NCBI GenBank assembly: GCA_016201285.1
Contig: JACQDE010000064.1
Coordinates: 24,679-88,678, forward strand
Source: Acidobacteriota bacterium
GTDB taxonomy: Bacteria; Acidobacteriota; Terriglobia; Acidiferrales; UBA7541
Length of the DNA stretch: 64,000 bases
Direction: 5' to 3'
This document shows positions 24,472 through 34,700 of the stretch, piece after piece. Every line of letters begins with the position of its first letter. The stretch's first letter is position 1. The notes below the pieces were generated by a model. The model was not told the DNA's origin, did no database searches, and saw only the letters and a list, made by a program, of their open reading frames with translations. A program made the translations under genes and the position numbers.

Positions 24472-25302
24472 TTGCCCAAACGCCAGCCTTCCGCACCCAT
24501 TGTCGAATCGCTAGCCGTTGCCGTTCCGCCGGCCCGCGCCTGGGACGCCCTCATCAGCCCGCGTTTTCTCGGCGACATCATGATGGGCCACGTCGAGCTC
24601 GACCCGCGCCCCGGCAAGCCGTTCGTGTGGAAGTGGGGCGTCTGGGCCGACGCCGCTCCCGGCAAGGGCCGCTTCGAATGGCGCGGCACGGTTCTCGACG
24701 TCGTTCCCGGCTCGATGCTGATTCTCAGCGGCGGGAGCTCCACTGCCGTGCTCACCGTCAAGGGTGAAGGCGCGTCGTGCCTCATCACCGTCGTCCACCT
24801 CAACACCTCGCCCGCGCCCAGCGAGGATTATCAGTACGGCTGGGCGGATTTTCTGCTCCGCATGAAGACGCTGCTCGAGCCGCATCCCTCCGGCGACGCG
24901 CTTTATCTCCGCACGCTCCTTCGCGCCACTCCTGCGGAGGTCATTCGCGCGTGGCTGAGCCCCGCCGTCATGGCCAGGCTCCTTCCCGGCAAGGTCACGC
25001 TGAAGGCCAAAGTCGGCGGCCGCTTTGAATGGCAGTGGAAGCACCAGAAGGGAGCGCGGAATACGGGTGCATTTCTGGAAATCGCCAGGGGCCACCGCGT
25101 CTCGTTCACGTGGGAGGGCGGTCCGCGGCCGTCCGAAGTGCGCCTCTCCGCCGAGCGCACGCCCTACGGCGCCTTTGTTTCTCTCGAGCACGTCCATCTC
25201 CCGCCCGGCGCCTCCCGGCGGGCCGTCGAGCGCATGTGGGCGCACCTGCTCGAGCGCCTCCGCGTCTATTTTTATTTCGGCAAGAAAATCCGCGTCACTT
25301 GA
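24472..25302 (+). CDS. Tandem SRPBCC (AHSA1-like) domain protein
   Basis: The protein has about 276 residues, apparently with two START-like domains in tandem. The first begins VESLAVAVPPARAWDALISPRFLGDIMMGHVELD, the second TLLRATPAEVIRAWLSPAVMARLLPGKVTLKAKVGGRFEW. Both show the strand-helix-helix and beta-sheet pattern of AHSA1/SRPBCC proteins, which bind hydrophobic ligands or chaperones. No catalytic residues are predicted. No ATG fits; I place the start at the TTG at 24472 (MPKRQPSAPIVE), and the frame stays open upstream to 24427. It is divergent from the CDF gene. Confidence 0.72.
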   Translation: MPKRQPSAPIVESLAVAVPPARAWDALISPRFLGDIMMGHVELDPRPGKPFVWKWGVWADAAPGKGRFEWRGTVLDVVPGSMLILSGGSSTAVLTVKGEGASCLITVVHLNTSPAPSEDYQYGWADFLLRMKTLLEPHPSGDALYLRTLLRATPAEVIRAWLSPAVMARLLPGKVTLKAKVGGRFEWQWKHQKGARNTGAFLEIARGHRVSFTWEGGPRPSEVRLSAERTPYGAFVSLEHVHLPPGASRRAVERMWAHLLERLRVYFYFGKKIRVT

Positions 25303-25406
25303 ACCGTGTGCCAGGTCGTTCCGTGCTTGCGGTGTTTTTCACAAGAACCTATCTGGCTCGGTTGATATCCACGAATTTGAGCCCCGAAGGGGCGGAAGTC
25401 TTGTAG

Positions 25407-25426
25407 CCCAGGGCGCAAGCCCTGGG
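25407..25426. repeat. Perfect stem-loop CCCAGGGC-GCAA-GCCCTGGG
   Basis: An 8-bp stem with a GCAA loop, preceded by TGTAG; a smaller GCCCC-GAA-GGGGC hairpin lies at 25381-25393. It belongs to the intergenic stem-loop set. The rest of the 279-bp gap 25303-25580 shows no gene. Confidence 0.5.
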
Positions 25427-25580
25427 TCAATAGGTCGCACGGATTGCGCGCCTTGCTGCCGCAGCGGTCCGGCTTGACTCCGCTATGCCAACTCGACTAC
25501 GTTGCTTGGGTTGGTCGCCCGGAGAAGCCACCTCGCATCATGAACCGGCATCGAATCACGAGCAACCAAGGAGATCTCTC

Positions 25581-26552
25581 TTGAAGAAGCTGTCTTTCGC
25601 TCTAGGAATTCTCGCAGTCTTGTTCGCCTTCAGTTCCGGTGCTGGCGCGCAGGCCATTCCCAATCAGGTGCTGGGCCTTTATCCGCGCGAGGCCGGTGAA
25701 ATCACCTTCCTTGACGTTCGCTCGCTGCGAAATTCTCCGAACTACGCCCAGCTCAAGACGCAGGTGCTCCCCGAGCGCTTCCGCCAGCTCGCCGAATGGA
25801 CGAAATACATCGGTGTGGACTTCGATACCGAGGTCTATCAGTTGAGCTGGGCCTTCCTGCCCGCGGCGGAAGGCGAGCAGGTGGGCATGGTCGGCATCGC
25901 CGAGGGCAACTTCCCCGCTGATGAAATTCAGCGCCTGGCGAAGGAGCGCAACCTGCCCTACTACCGTCACGCCGGCTCCCTGGTCCTCAATCTCGGCAAG
26001 AACGATCAGGGCCGCGAGTTTGTTTTTGCCTTTGCCGACCCCAGCACGGCCATCTTCGGCTTCCGCGATACGGCCGAAGGAATTCTCGACCGCCGCGCCT
26101 CCGCCGGCGCGAGCCTGCTCGACAATCGCCCGCTGATGGACCTGATCCGCGCGCTCAACGGCAAGTCGCCGGTGTGGATCGCCATGGACAGTCAGTTCAC
26201 TCTGCTCGCCGTCAAGCAGATGCTGCCGGAAATTTCCCGCGTCCCTGGCTTTGAGACGCTCGCCTCGCGCCTCCAGTCCGCCACCCTCCAGTTCCAGTTG
26301 TCCGATGGCTTCCGTGCCGCCGCCGCGCTGCGCTGCCAGACCGCCGCTGACGCCCTGGTCGTCGCCAAGCTCATGCAGGCCGCCGTCACCTACCAGGCCT
26401 TCCGCCTCAACGAATCGAATCTCGAACTCGCCCGCGTCCTCGGCGACCTTCGCCTCAATCAGCCCGACGATCGCGTCGAGCTCGCGCTCACGATCGCGTC
26501 GTCCGACTTGAGTACCCTCCTTCAAAAGAACAGCCTGGCGCTGAAGTTCTAG
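25581..26552 (+). CDS. Secreted protein of unknown function
   Basis: The protein has 323 residues. AAGGAG at 25568-25573, 7 nt before a TTG, fixes the start (MKKLSFALGILAVLFAFSSGAGAQ), which gives a clean signal peptide; the frame is open further upstream but without one. The mature part contains LGLYPREAGEITFLDVRSLRNSPNYAQLKTQVLPERFRQLAEWTKYIGVDFDTEV and looks like an alternating alpha/beta protein with no recognised catalytic motif. The pattern resembles acidobacterial proteins that measure or regulate something in the periplasm, but I cannot name the family. A terminator for the opposite strand lies 30 bp downstream. Confidence 0.7.
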   Translation: MKKLSFALGILAVLFAFSSGAGAQAIPNQVLGLYPREAGEITFLDVRSLRNSPNYAQLKTQVLPERFRQLAEWTKYIGVDFDTEVYQLSWAFLPAAEGEQVGMVGIAEGNFPADEIQRLAKERNLPYYRHAGSLVLNLGKNDQGREFVFAFADPSTAIFGFRDTAEGILDRRASAGASLLDNRPLMDLIRALNGKSPVWIAMDSQFTLLAVKQMLPEISRVPGFETLASRLQSATLQFQLSDGFRAAAALRCQTAADALVVAKLMQAAVTYQAFRLNESNLELARVLGDLRLNQPDDRVELALTIASSDLSTLLQKNSLALKF

Positions 26553-26569
26553 CTCCTCCGCAACTCTTG

Positions 26570-26616
26570 ACCAAAAACAAAAAGGCCCTGGCGACTTCTT
26601 CAATCGCCAGGGCCTT
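26570..26616 (-). terminator. Rho-independent terminator of the lipoprotein gene
   Basis: AAGGCCCTGGCGA (26582-26594) and TCGCCAGGGCCTT (26604-26616) form a perfect 13-bp stem. On the minus strand it is followed by a T-run with two interruptions (from CCAAAAACAAAAA at 26571-26583), so it terminates the gene at 26658-31394. A second perfect hairpin GCCGGCC-TGAA-GGCCGGC (26631-26648) lies between it and that gene's stop. Confidence 0.85.
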
Positions 26617-26657
26617 CGAACAGTTGTAATGCCGGCCTGAAGGCCGGCGCTACGCCG

Positions 26658-29600
26658 CTACCGCGGCACAGGGATGTGACCGATTCCCTGCGGACCCGAC
26701 AGCGCCGTCAAGGCAATCGGCGAGGCGGCGTTCGCCCCGAACGGTGTGACCGTTTCGTTGTTGTGGATCGCCACGTTGTTCAGCCCTGATTGCGCAATGT
26801 ACACGCGCACACCGGTAGTCGGTAGGAACAGCGCGTCGATCGGCGGAATCGTGATCCCGAACGGCGCGGAGGCGCCCGCCAGGGCCACGGGGGAGCCAGC
26901 CATTAACGCCGGCGTTACGAGCGTGTCGTCAATCACCGAAAACTGGTTCGTGCCGTTCAAGGTGACGTACACGCGCGCGCCGTCGGGCGTGATCGCGAAC
27001 GCTTCCGGTGCGCTCAAGGCGCCCGTGGAGATCGGACCGGCCACCACCGTTGTGTTGTCGGCGGCGTCGAGCACGATTACGTCGTTTGAGCCTGTCCCGG
27101 CGATGTACACCCGGTTCCCGTCGGCGCTGATGGCGACGCCGTGCGGTGTGGTCACGCCCGCCGTGAACGGCGAGCCGAAGATCTCGACCACGGAAATCGC
27201 ATCGAGCACCACGAACTGGTCGTTACCCACGTCGGTGACGTACACCAGCGAGTCGTCCGGCGTAATCGCCACGCCGTAGAAGCTGGCGGTGAGGGGCGTG
27301 CCGAATGGGCCCGAGCTGACGAAGGTGTCCGTCGCCGCGTCAATCACGGCAATTTCGCCGTTCGAGCAAGCTACGAACGCGGTGGGCAATCCGCCCGGAA
27401 GCCCGATGGCGATCCCGCGCGGGCCGGTGCACGTCCCCAATCCGATGGTCGTCACGGCGCCGTTGATCGTGTCAACCACCTTGACATTGTTCGTGCCGTT
27501 CAGCGTGACGTAGACTTTCCGCCCGTTCGGCGTAGCCGCCACTCCCATCGGGTTGCTGAGCGCGCCCAACGCGATGCTCGAATCGAACAGGTTCGTCGTC
27601 GTGTTGATCACTTCCAGGGTATCGGTCCCGGGGGAAGCCGCCGCGGCGTAGGTGCCCAGCACGTTCACAATATAGGACGCGCCCGGCAGCGCTGCGCCCG
27701 AGGGTGTCGTCGTGTTCGCCGTGTCAAATACGCACACGTTGAATGTGTAGTCCGTCACGAGCGGGCTCTCCGTTGTCGGGATGCCGGAAATCAGGCCGGT
27801 CGCTGCGCCCAGCGTCAAGCCCGGCGGTATCGTGCCTGTCGGCGCGAATCCGCCCGTGCAGGCCCCGCCCGTGCTTCCCGGCGGCACCCATGTATTTCCG
27901 CCCAAGCCGCCCGTTGTCAGCACGGTCTCGCCCGGCCCGGTCGGCACGTAGGTGTAGTCTACCAGCCCGTTCCGCAGCGACGCCGTAGTAATGGTCAGTG
28001 CGAGGTTCACTGTGAACGTGCGCGTGAGGGTCACGCCGGTCGCATCCGCCGGCGTGGTCAGGTTGCTGCCGTCGGTCACCAACACATTGAAGGACGCCGG
28101 CGCCACCGCCGTCACGGCTGCGCTGTCGCACACCACCGTCGTCGCGCCCGAGACGCAGGTGATGCCCGCGCCCGGCGCCCCCACTGTAAACGTGTAGATC
28201 GCAAGCCCACCGCTAGCGGTGTATGTAGGCGAGAGCAATCCCGCCGGGATTCCGTACGCCCGCCCGATCACAGCCGTCGTGGTTGGCGAGGTCGGATCCG
28301 GCGACACCGTCATCGAAACCACCGGATTTACGGTGTACGTCTTTGCCAGACCGATCGAGCCGGCAGACGTCGTTGCGTTGCCCGTGTCAGTCACCGTCAC
28401 GGTCAGCGCGCCCGTCGTTCCCGTCACGCCGACGCCGCCGCTGTTGCACGTCAGCGTGGTCGCGGTGGTCACTTGCGTCCCGCAGATATTCGAGTTCACC
28501 AGCAGCGTGCCCGAGCGAACAAACGAGTATCCCGGCAATCCGCCCGTGACCTCATAGACCACCGGCGCTTCCGGCGCCGCGCCGTAGGTTCGTCCCACCA
28601 CGGCCTGCGCGTTGGCGTTGGCCGGGTCAGGCGAGCCCGCTTGCAGCGCAATGGCCAGCGCCGCCGCGATGGTGTTGCTGTAGTTGTTGTATCCCGCCGT
28701 ATCCGCATTGGTGGAGCCTGCCGGCGTCGTCGAGTTGCCTGCGTCGCCGAAGGTCATCACCAGCGTGCGGCTGGCACCCGCTGGAGCGGTCACTACGCCG
28801 CCGCCCGCCGAGCTGTTGCACGTCACCGTCACGCTCGCCCCCACCTGTGCGGTCGCTGGGCTGCAAACGATGTTGTTCGCGGAAAGTGTACCGGTCTGCG
28901 TGCCGGTAAGACCGAAACCGGCAGCGTTGCCCAGACCGCCCGAGGCGGTGAAGACCAGGTTCGCCAGCGGCGTCCCATAGGTTCGTCCCACAACGCCATC
29001 GGGGATCACACCGTTCGGCGCCAGACCTGTCGGCGCCGGAGCCAAACCGAACGTGATGGCCGGCCAAATTGTAAAGGTGTAGGTGAGGGCCCCTGTGGAG
29101 GCGCCGGGGGTGGCGCTGTTGGCGGTGTCGGACACGGTGATGAGCAGGTCCGCGGCCGTTCCCACCGTGCTCTTCGTCACTCCGGCGGCACTGCTGCACG
29201 TGACCGTCGAGGCCCCAACCGGGCAGGTGATGTTCGTATCCGTAAGAAGTGAACTTCCCGCGGTTGAAATCGTCCGCGTGGACAGGCCGCCGGATATCTG
29301 ATAGACCACGGGCGATTGCGGCAAGACCCCGTAAGTCCGGCCAATGACAGCATGCCCTGCGGGCGTGGTCGGGTCTGGCGAACCCACACCGAGAACCACA
29401 TTGAAGGCCGCATTCACCGTGAGGTCGCGCGAAACCGCCGCCGGTTGCGTCGCGGAAGTCACCGCGTTCGGCGTGGTCACGTTCGCCGTGTCATTCGCGT
29501 TGACGAGGATGCCGTTATAGGCCCCCGCCGCGCCGCTCACGCTCGCCGCCACCGTCGTATCGCACGTAAACGTAGCGCCTGATGTCGCGCATGCAATTCC

Positions 29601-31394
29601 CGTCGGGAACGACGTGCCGCTAATGGCGAACGAATAGCCGCCCAGTCCGTTCTGCGCCGTGTACACCAGCGGCGAGAAGCCCACGCCCGTCCCCCACGAC
29701 CGCCCGTTCACTGCGTCCGGCAGCGGGTTCACATAGCTGACCGAGAGGAAGTTCAGCGCAGGCTGCACGGTCAATGACCGAGTCAGCGTAACTGTCGCCG
29801 GAACGCTCACGGAGCCCGGCACCGCCGCGTTCCCCGCATCATCCACGGTTACCGGAATGCTCGGGTAGGAGCCTGCCGTGCCCGTAATCGCCGCGCTCGA
29901 ACAGGTAAACGTCGTTGCCGCGGCTACGCACGCCATCGGCGTTGGAAACGCCGAAGCCGGCCCGCCGGAGCTGGCCGGCGTACCGAAGGTATAAGCCCCC
30001 ACGCCGTTCGATGCCGTATAGATCACCGATGTGAAGCCCGCGCCGCCGTAGGTCCGTAAGACCACCGCATCCGGCAGCGGGTCGGCCAGGTTCCCCGCCA
30101 AGCTGAGCAGCGCATTGATCGTCAGATTTGTGCCCACCGTGGGCGCCGTGCTGGAGGCAACGGCTGCGGGAACGGCTGCGTTGCCGGTATCGTCCACTCG
30201 GAGCGTAAATGCCGTTGGCCCGCCGGCCGCGCCGGCGGCCGCTGCTGTGACTGTCACACTCGTCGCTGTCGCGATCGTTGTCGGCGCCGCGCAATTCGTG
30301 CTCACGGCCACCGGCCCCGTCGCAAACCCGCCCGGCAAACCGCCCGCTGAGATACACCAGCCGTAGTTGCCCGTCGTGGTCAATCCGCCCGCGCCAGTGT
30401 ACGTCGGTGCGCCCGCCGCCTGCGCCCCTGTTCCATAATTGCGGCCCTGCACGGCATTCAGCAGCGCCACTGTCGGCGTCGCATTCGTGGACTGCGCCAG
30501 CGCCAGTGTCAGAGCAGGATTCACCGTCAGGGCCAGCGGCGTCGCCGTATTGTTTACCGTGCCCGCGGGTACAACGGTTCCGCCGAGAATCGGATCGGTA
30601 ATAGGCGTGTCCGTAACCGCAACCGAGACGCTATACGCTCCCGCGGCGCCCAGGTTCGTCGTGCCAGAACTGAGCGGACAATCCTGGCCCGCAGCTGTTG
30701 GCGCGTTAGGCGCCGGCGTCAGGTTGAAGCCCGGATTGCCGACGATGGTGAAAGCGCATCCGGCCGCTACGATTGGCCCGTTCCCGGTCGGCACACCAGT
30801 CACCACTTTACCGACGTCCGTTTGCACCAGTTGTGGCGTCTTCCCCACTGCCGGTGTAGTGTCACCGTAGCTTCGCCCGCTCACGCCATTCAGAAACGCT
30901 GTCGTCGTCAGGATCTGAAACTCCGGCCGCACCGTGAACGTAAACGACTGCGCCGCCGTGTTCGTAGGCACCGCCGAGTCGCTGGCACGCACGGTAAACG
31001 TAACCGCTCCGGGCGCGACGCTCGTCGCAACTGTTCCTGTGATTCGGCAGCGGGCCGCGTTTCCCGGATCCACGCCGACGCTCAACCCGGTCGGCAAAGC
31101 GCCCACGATGATATTGCAACTCGTCAGCGTTCCGGTTCCCCCCAGGGTGGGGATGAAAATCAAGTACGTACGCCCCTTGACGGCGTCCACCAGCGTCGTG
31201 CGCGTGATGCTCAGCGATCCGCCGCCGGGCGGGATCGGTAATCCACCGGGCAGCCCCAGCGAATTAAGCGCGCACCCACCCAGCCCCAGAGCCAGGACCA
31301 AAACCGGAATGAGACTCGCCCACTGGTTTCTGCGGTGGCTCCGAGAGGCATGTACACTCATCGTCTGATTAGCTGGAACAGGATTCGAAGACAT
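26658..31394 (-). CDS. Giant surface lipoprotein: Ig-like repeats plus YVTN beta-propeller
   Basis: The protein has 1578 residues. A hydrophobic segment ends in the lipobox LGLGGC (Cys41), so it is probably a lipoprotein. Residues about 60-1240 form some ten degenerate repeats of 110-125 residues, each with a GRTYG-like motif (GRSYG, GRNYG, GRSWG, GRTYG four times, GRAYG), a GGL turn, a disulfide-like Cys pair and a DTGN/DTAN strand; they resemble putative-Ig (He_PIG) domains. The last 330 residues are a YVTN-type propeller: NPMGVAATPNGRKVYVTLNG, FYGVAITPDDSLVYVTD, PHGVAISADGNRVYIAG, PEAFAITPDGARVYVTLNG. Such proteins usually act in adhesion or surface structure. AGGAGAG supports the ATG. It is divergent from the Oar-like receptor. 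Confidence 0.85.
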   Translation of the reverse strand: MSSNPVPANQTMSVHASRSHRRNQWASLIPVLVLALGLGGCALNSLGLPGGLPIPPGGGSLSITRTTLVDAVKGRTYLIFIPTLGGTGTLTSCNIIVGALPTGLSVGVDPGNAARCRITGTVATSVAPGAVTFTVRASDSAVPTNTAAQSFTFTVRPEFQILTTTAFLNGVSGRSYGDTTPAVGKTPQLVQTDVGKVVTGVPTGNGPIVAAGCAFTIVGNPGFNLTPAPNAPTAAGQDCPLSSGTTNLGAAGAYSVSVAVTDTPITDPILGGTVVPAGTVNNTATPLALTVNPALTLALAQSTNATPTVALLNAVQGRNYGTGAQAAGAPTYTGAGGLTTTGNYGWCISAGGLPGGFATGPVAVSTNCAAPTTIATATSVTVTAAAAGAAGGPTAFTLRVDDTGNAAVPAAVASSTAPTVGTNLTINALLSLAGNLADPLPDAVVLRTYGGAGFTSVIYTASNGVGAYTFGTPASSGGPASAFPTPMACVAAATTFTCSSAAITGTAGSYPSIPVTVDDAGNAAVPGSVSVPATVTLTRSLTVQPALNFLSVSYVNPLPDAVNGRSWGTGVGFSPLVYTAQNGLGGYSFAISGTSFPTGIACATSGATFTCDTTVAASVSGAAGAYNGILVNANDTANVTTPNAVTSATQPAAVSRDLTVNAAFNVVLGVGSPDPTTPAGHAVIGRTYGVLPQSPVVYQISGGLSTRTISTAGSSLLTDTNITCPVGASTVTCSSAAGVTKSTVGTAADLLITVSDTANSATPGASTGALTYTFTIWPAITFGLAPAPTGLAPNGVIPDGVVGRTYGTPLANLVFTASGGLGNAAGFGLTGTQTGTLSANNIVCSPATAQVGASVTVTCNSSAGGGVVTAPAGASRTLVMTFGDAGNSTTPAGSTNADTAGYNNYSNTIAAALAIALQAGSPDPANANAQAVVGRTYGAAPEAPVVYEVTGGLPGYSFVRSGTLLVNSNICGTQVTTATTLTCNSGGVGVTGTTGALTVTVTDTGNATTSAGSIGLAKTYTVNPVVSMTVSPDPTSPTTTAVIGRAYGIPAGLLSPTYTASGGLAIYTFTVGAPGAGITCVSGATTVVCDSAAVTAVAPASFNVLVTDGSNLTTPADATGVTLTRTFTVNLALTITTASLRNGLVDYTYVPTGPGETVLTTGGLGGNTWVPPGSTGGACTGGFAPTGTIPPGLTLGAATGLISGIPTTESPLVTDYTFNVCVFDTANTTTPSGAALPGASYIVNVLGTYAAAASPGTDTLEVINTTTNLFDSSIALGALSNPMGVAATPNGRKVYVTLNGTNNVKVVDTINGAVTTIGLGTCTGPRGIAIGLPGGLPTAFVACSNGEIAVIDAATDTFVSSGPFGTPLTASFYGVAITPDDSLVYVTDVGNDQFVVLDAISVVEIFGSPFTAGVTTPHGVAISADGNRVYIAGTGSNDVIVLDAADNTTVVAGPISTGALSAPEAFAITPDGARVYVTLNGTNQFSVIDDTLVTPALMAGSPVALAGASAPFGITIPPIDALFLPTTGVRVYIAQSGLNNVAIHNNETVTPFGANAASPIALTALSGPQGIGHIPVPR

Positions 31395-31733
31395 CGTCGG
31401 ACTCTCCTGCTATCGCGTATCGGCGTGAAAACCGGGCCCCAGGGAAAAAAGACTCGCGGGCGCAAGCTACTATTTTGCTTCCCCCAAAGTCAAGAACAAA
31501 CTCTTTCTTACGCCTCTTAATCCAAACCACTTACTCGCACTGAACATCTTTTCGTCCATCCCAATAAGTCCTTGACTTTGCTTCCTTAATTTTGCAGAGT
31601 AGCCCCACTTGTGTTCGGACCCTGCCTGCGGGGAAGTCGCGGCAGTGTCAAACACGAGTTTCGGCTCTGGTTGCTTGAATGGTGCTGTTTGCAATAGCTT
31701 CCCCTAATGAAACTCATGAGAGGAGTTAAACCC
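31395..31733. other. Divergent intergenic region, AT-rich relative to the window
   Basis: This 339-bp region separates the divergent lipoprotein and Oar-like genes and is noticeably less GC-rich from about 31480 to 31700. TTGACT near 31572 (plus strand) and TTGACA near 31646-31651 (minus strand) could be -35 boxes, but no good -10 partner was found at the right spacing. No ORF is supported. Confidence 0.4.
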
Positions 31734-34700
31734 ATGCACGGGCGACTCGGGCGTTTCGGGTGGTCTGGTTTGGTCCTTCTCGCGCTTCTGGCTGGCGCTG
31801 TCTCCCTCTCGGCTCAGACGATTAGCGGCGTGATTGCCGGACAGGTGCGCGACGTCCAGGGCAAGGGGATTGGTGCGGTCAGCATCAACGTCCGCAACCC
31901 TGCGACCGGCCGCAGCTACGTCACCAGCACGGACTCTGAGGGCTATTACCGCATCCCGGAGATTCCCCCGGGCGAATACGAAGTTCTTGCCGAAAACGCC
32001 GGTTACCAGTCCGTCAAGCACACTCCCGTGCTGGTCAGCGTCAACCGCGTCACGGTTGAGGATTTCCAGCTCAAGCTCGCTGCCGAAGCGGTCACCATTG
32101 AGGTCAAAGCCTCCACGTCGCCGATGACCGACACCACCGGCCCGACCATTGCCTCGTCTTTCCCCGAGCGCCAGGTCCGTGAGTTGCCCATTCTCACCCG
32201 CGACGTGAACAACCTCGGCTTGATCGCTCCCGGCGTTTTGAGTGTCCGCACCTTCAGCTTCGGCAGCACGCTCGTGCCTTTTTCCTCGAATGGTTCCCGC
32301 GGCCGCGATAACAATTTCATCATCGACAGCGTGGACAACAACGAGCCTCTTTTCGGCGGCGCCGCCACCCAGTTCACCAACACCGACATTTTCGTCGAGT
32401 ACACCATCCTTACCAACCAGCTCAAGGCCGAGTTCGGCCGCAATAGCGGCGCGACGGTCAACGTCATCACTCGCAGCGGTTCCAACCGTATGGGCGGCAC
32501 TCTCTTCTGGTACGGCCAGTACGACCGTTTCAATGCCCTCAGTAAGGTCGAGGACGTCGCTCTGCTGAAAAAGCCCGCCCGCTATTACGAAAATCAGATC
32601 GGCGCCACTCTCGGCGGACCCATCGTCAAAGAAAAGACGTTTTACTTTATTTCCTACCAGTGGGATCGCGCGCGCAACAATTTGACCAATGTTTTCCCGG
32701 TCATTGGCACCTATCCGACCGCCGCGGGCCTGACCACTCTGCGCGGCTTGCCGCAGACGAACGCCCTGCTGGCGTTGCTGGCTGTTCCTTCGGTCACGGC
32801 GGTTCCCGGCCAGGCGGCCCCGTGCTTCGCTCAGTTGCCTCCCGCGCCCGCCACGGGGTTCAATCTCCTCAATCCCTGCCGCAATCCGACGAACGCTCTG
32901 GTCGGCGCCACCAACGTCGCCTTTGCTCCGTTCTTGGTGCGAGACGGCAATACGTTCGACGTTCGCGATCACCAGTGGTCCGCGCGGCTCGATCATCGCC
33001 TCAGTAACTCCAGCGACCTCTACGGCCGCTACCTGTTCGACGAGATTCGCGCCCCGCGGTTCCCGCTGGCGCCCGCCGGCGATAGCGCCATTTCCGACCT
33101 CGGCCTTTTCCCGGACTATCGTCTCGTCACCCGCCAGCGCAGCCAGAGCCTGCTCGTGAACCACCGCTATTACTGGCAGCGCGCCCTGAACGAATTCCGT
33201 TTCTCGTTCAGCCGTATTTCCACCGGCACGGGAATGTTCCAGATGCCCGCTCGCACCATTCGCACGCAGGCTGCCGCTACGGTCACCGACAACTTCGGCG
33301 GCTTCGGCGTCTTCCAGCCACTGTTCAGTTCCGCTGGGACCCGCTTTACTCTTGGCCGCGACACCGGTCCCAGCCAGTTCGACACCAATATTTTCCAGTT
33401 GCAGGAGAACTATTCCTACCATCGCGGCAATCACAGCCTGAAGTTCGGGGTGAACTTTGTCCGCATTTTCAGCGACATTGACAGCGTGCCTTCCAACCTC
33501 GGCCATTATTTCTTCGGCCGCGGCGGCTCCCCCGGCCTGAACGCGTTTGCCACCGAGCCAACCGCGGGGGCCACCAGGGCCCTGTTCGTCTTCCAGCGCT
33601 TGCCCAACCTCATCAGCGATCCCAACACCGGCTTGATTACCGGCCAGGGCAGCGCCACTCTCAAGCTGCGCGAGTTCGACCAGTTCTATTTCTTCCAGGA
33701 CGACTGGCGGGTCTCCAAGAACTTCACCCTCAGCCTTGGCATCCGCTATGAGAACTTCGGTCAACCTATTAACCGCGTCTCCAAGCTGAACCATCGCGCG
33801 CCATTTGTCCGCCGCGACAACAACAACTTTGCGCCTCGCCTCGGCTTCGCCTGGTCGCCCTGGTCCCACACCGTCTTCCGCGGCGGCTACGCCCTGATGT
33901 ACAACCCCATGGTGCTGAATATCCCGCTGCTCATCTGGCAGAGCGGGCCCGTGTCGCCTTTCTTCGTCGCCAGCACCGTCGGCGGCTTGACGCAGCTCTC
34001 CCCCAGCGGCACGTTCCCCAATCAGCCGTTCGTGCCCGCCAACCTGAACGTCAACGTCACCGGCTGCAGCACCACTCTGCAGCAGGCCTTTGCCGGCACC
34101 GTCCCCCTGATCAACTGTGCGGCTCAGGACACCGTTGATACCAGGCTGGTAAACCCCTACGTTCACAATTTCTCCTTCGGCCTCCAACAGGAACTCTCCT
34201 CCAATATGTTGTTTGAGATCGGGTACGTCGGCAGCAAGGGCTCCAAGCTCTTCCAGCGCACCGACGAAAACCCCTACAACGGCTGGAACACCGCCTGCAC
34301 GGCTATCATCGGGCCCAGCTCCCTCTGCATCAACAACCGCGTCCTCCCCGGCAACTCCCGCGGTGCCATCACCAAGGTCGGCAATGGCGGCAGGTCCATC
34401 TACCATTCGCTCCAGACAAACCTGACGCGACGCATGGCCCCGATGAAAAACCTGGGGGATGTCGGCTTTACCATCGCCTACACCTGGGGACACAATATCG
34501 ACAACACCAGCGAGATCTTTGGCCCCGGCGTCCGCAATCTGCGCACCGACATCGTTTCCACCTTCCTCGCCTCTCCCACTGGCCTCGAGCCTGCGGAAGC
34601 CATCTCACCCTTCGCGCAGAACCCCGGCAACCTCTTGGGCGACCGTGCCAGCTCTTCCTTCGACCGCCGCCACCGTTTCGTCAGCAGCTACCTGTGGTCC

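Noticed and set aside
27141..29252. 703-residue Arg-rich plus-strand open frame under the lipoprotein gene
   Set aside because: Antisense shadow with about a quarter Arg and no recognisable domain.
26658..31394. Repeated pattern considered as a tandem DNA repeat or CRISPR-like array
   Set aside because: The repeats are protein-level, 110-125 residues long and divergent at DNA level; no short identical direct repeats with spacers.
31704..34493. 929-residue open frame on the minus strand under the Oar-like gene
   Set aside because: Long antisense frames are common in GC-rich genes with strong third-position bias. The plus strand has signal peptide, domains, ribosome-binding site and terminator; the antisense product has none.
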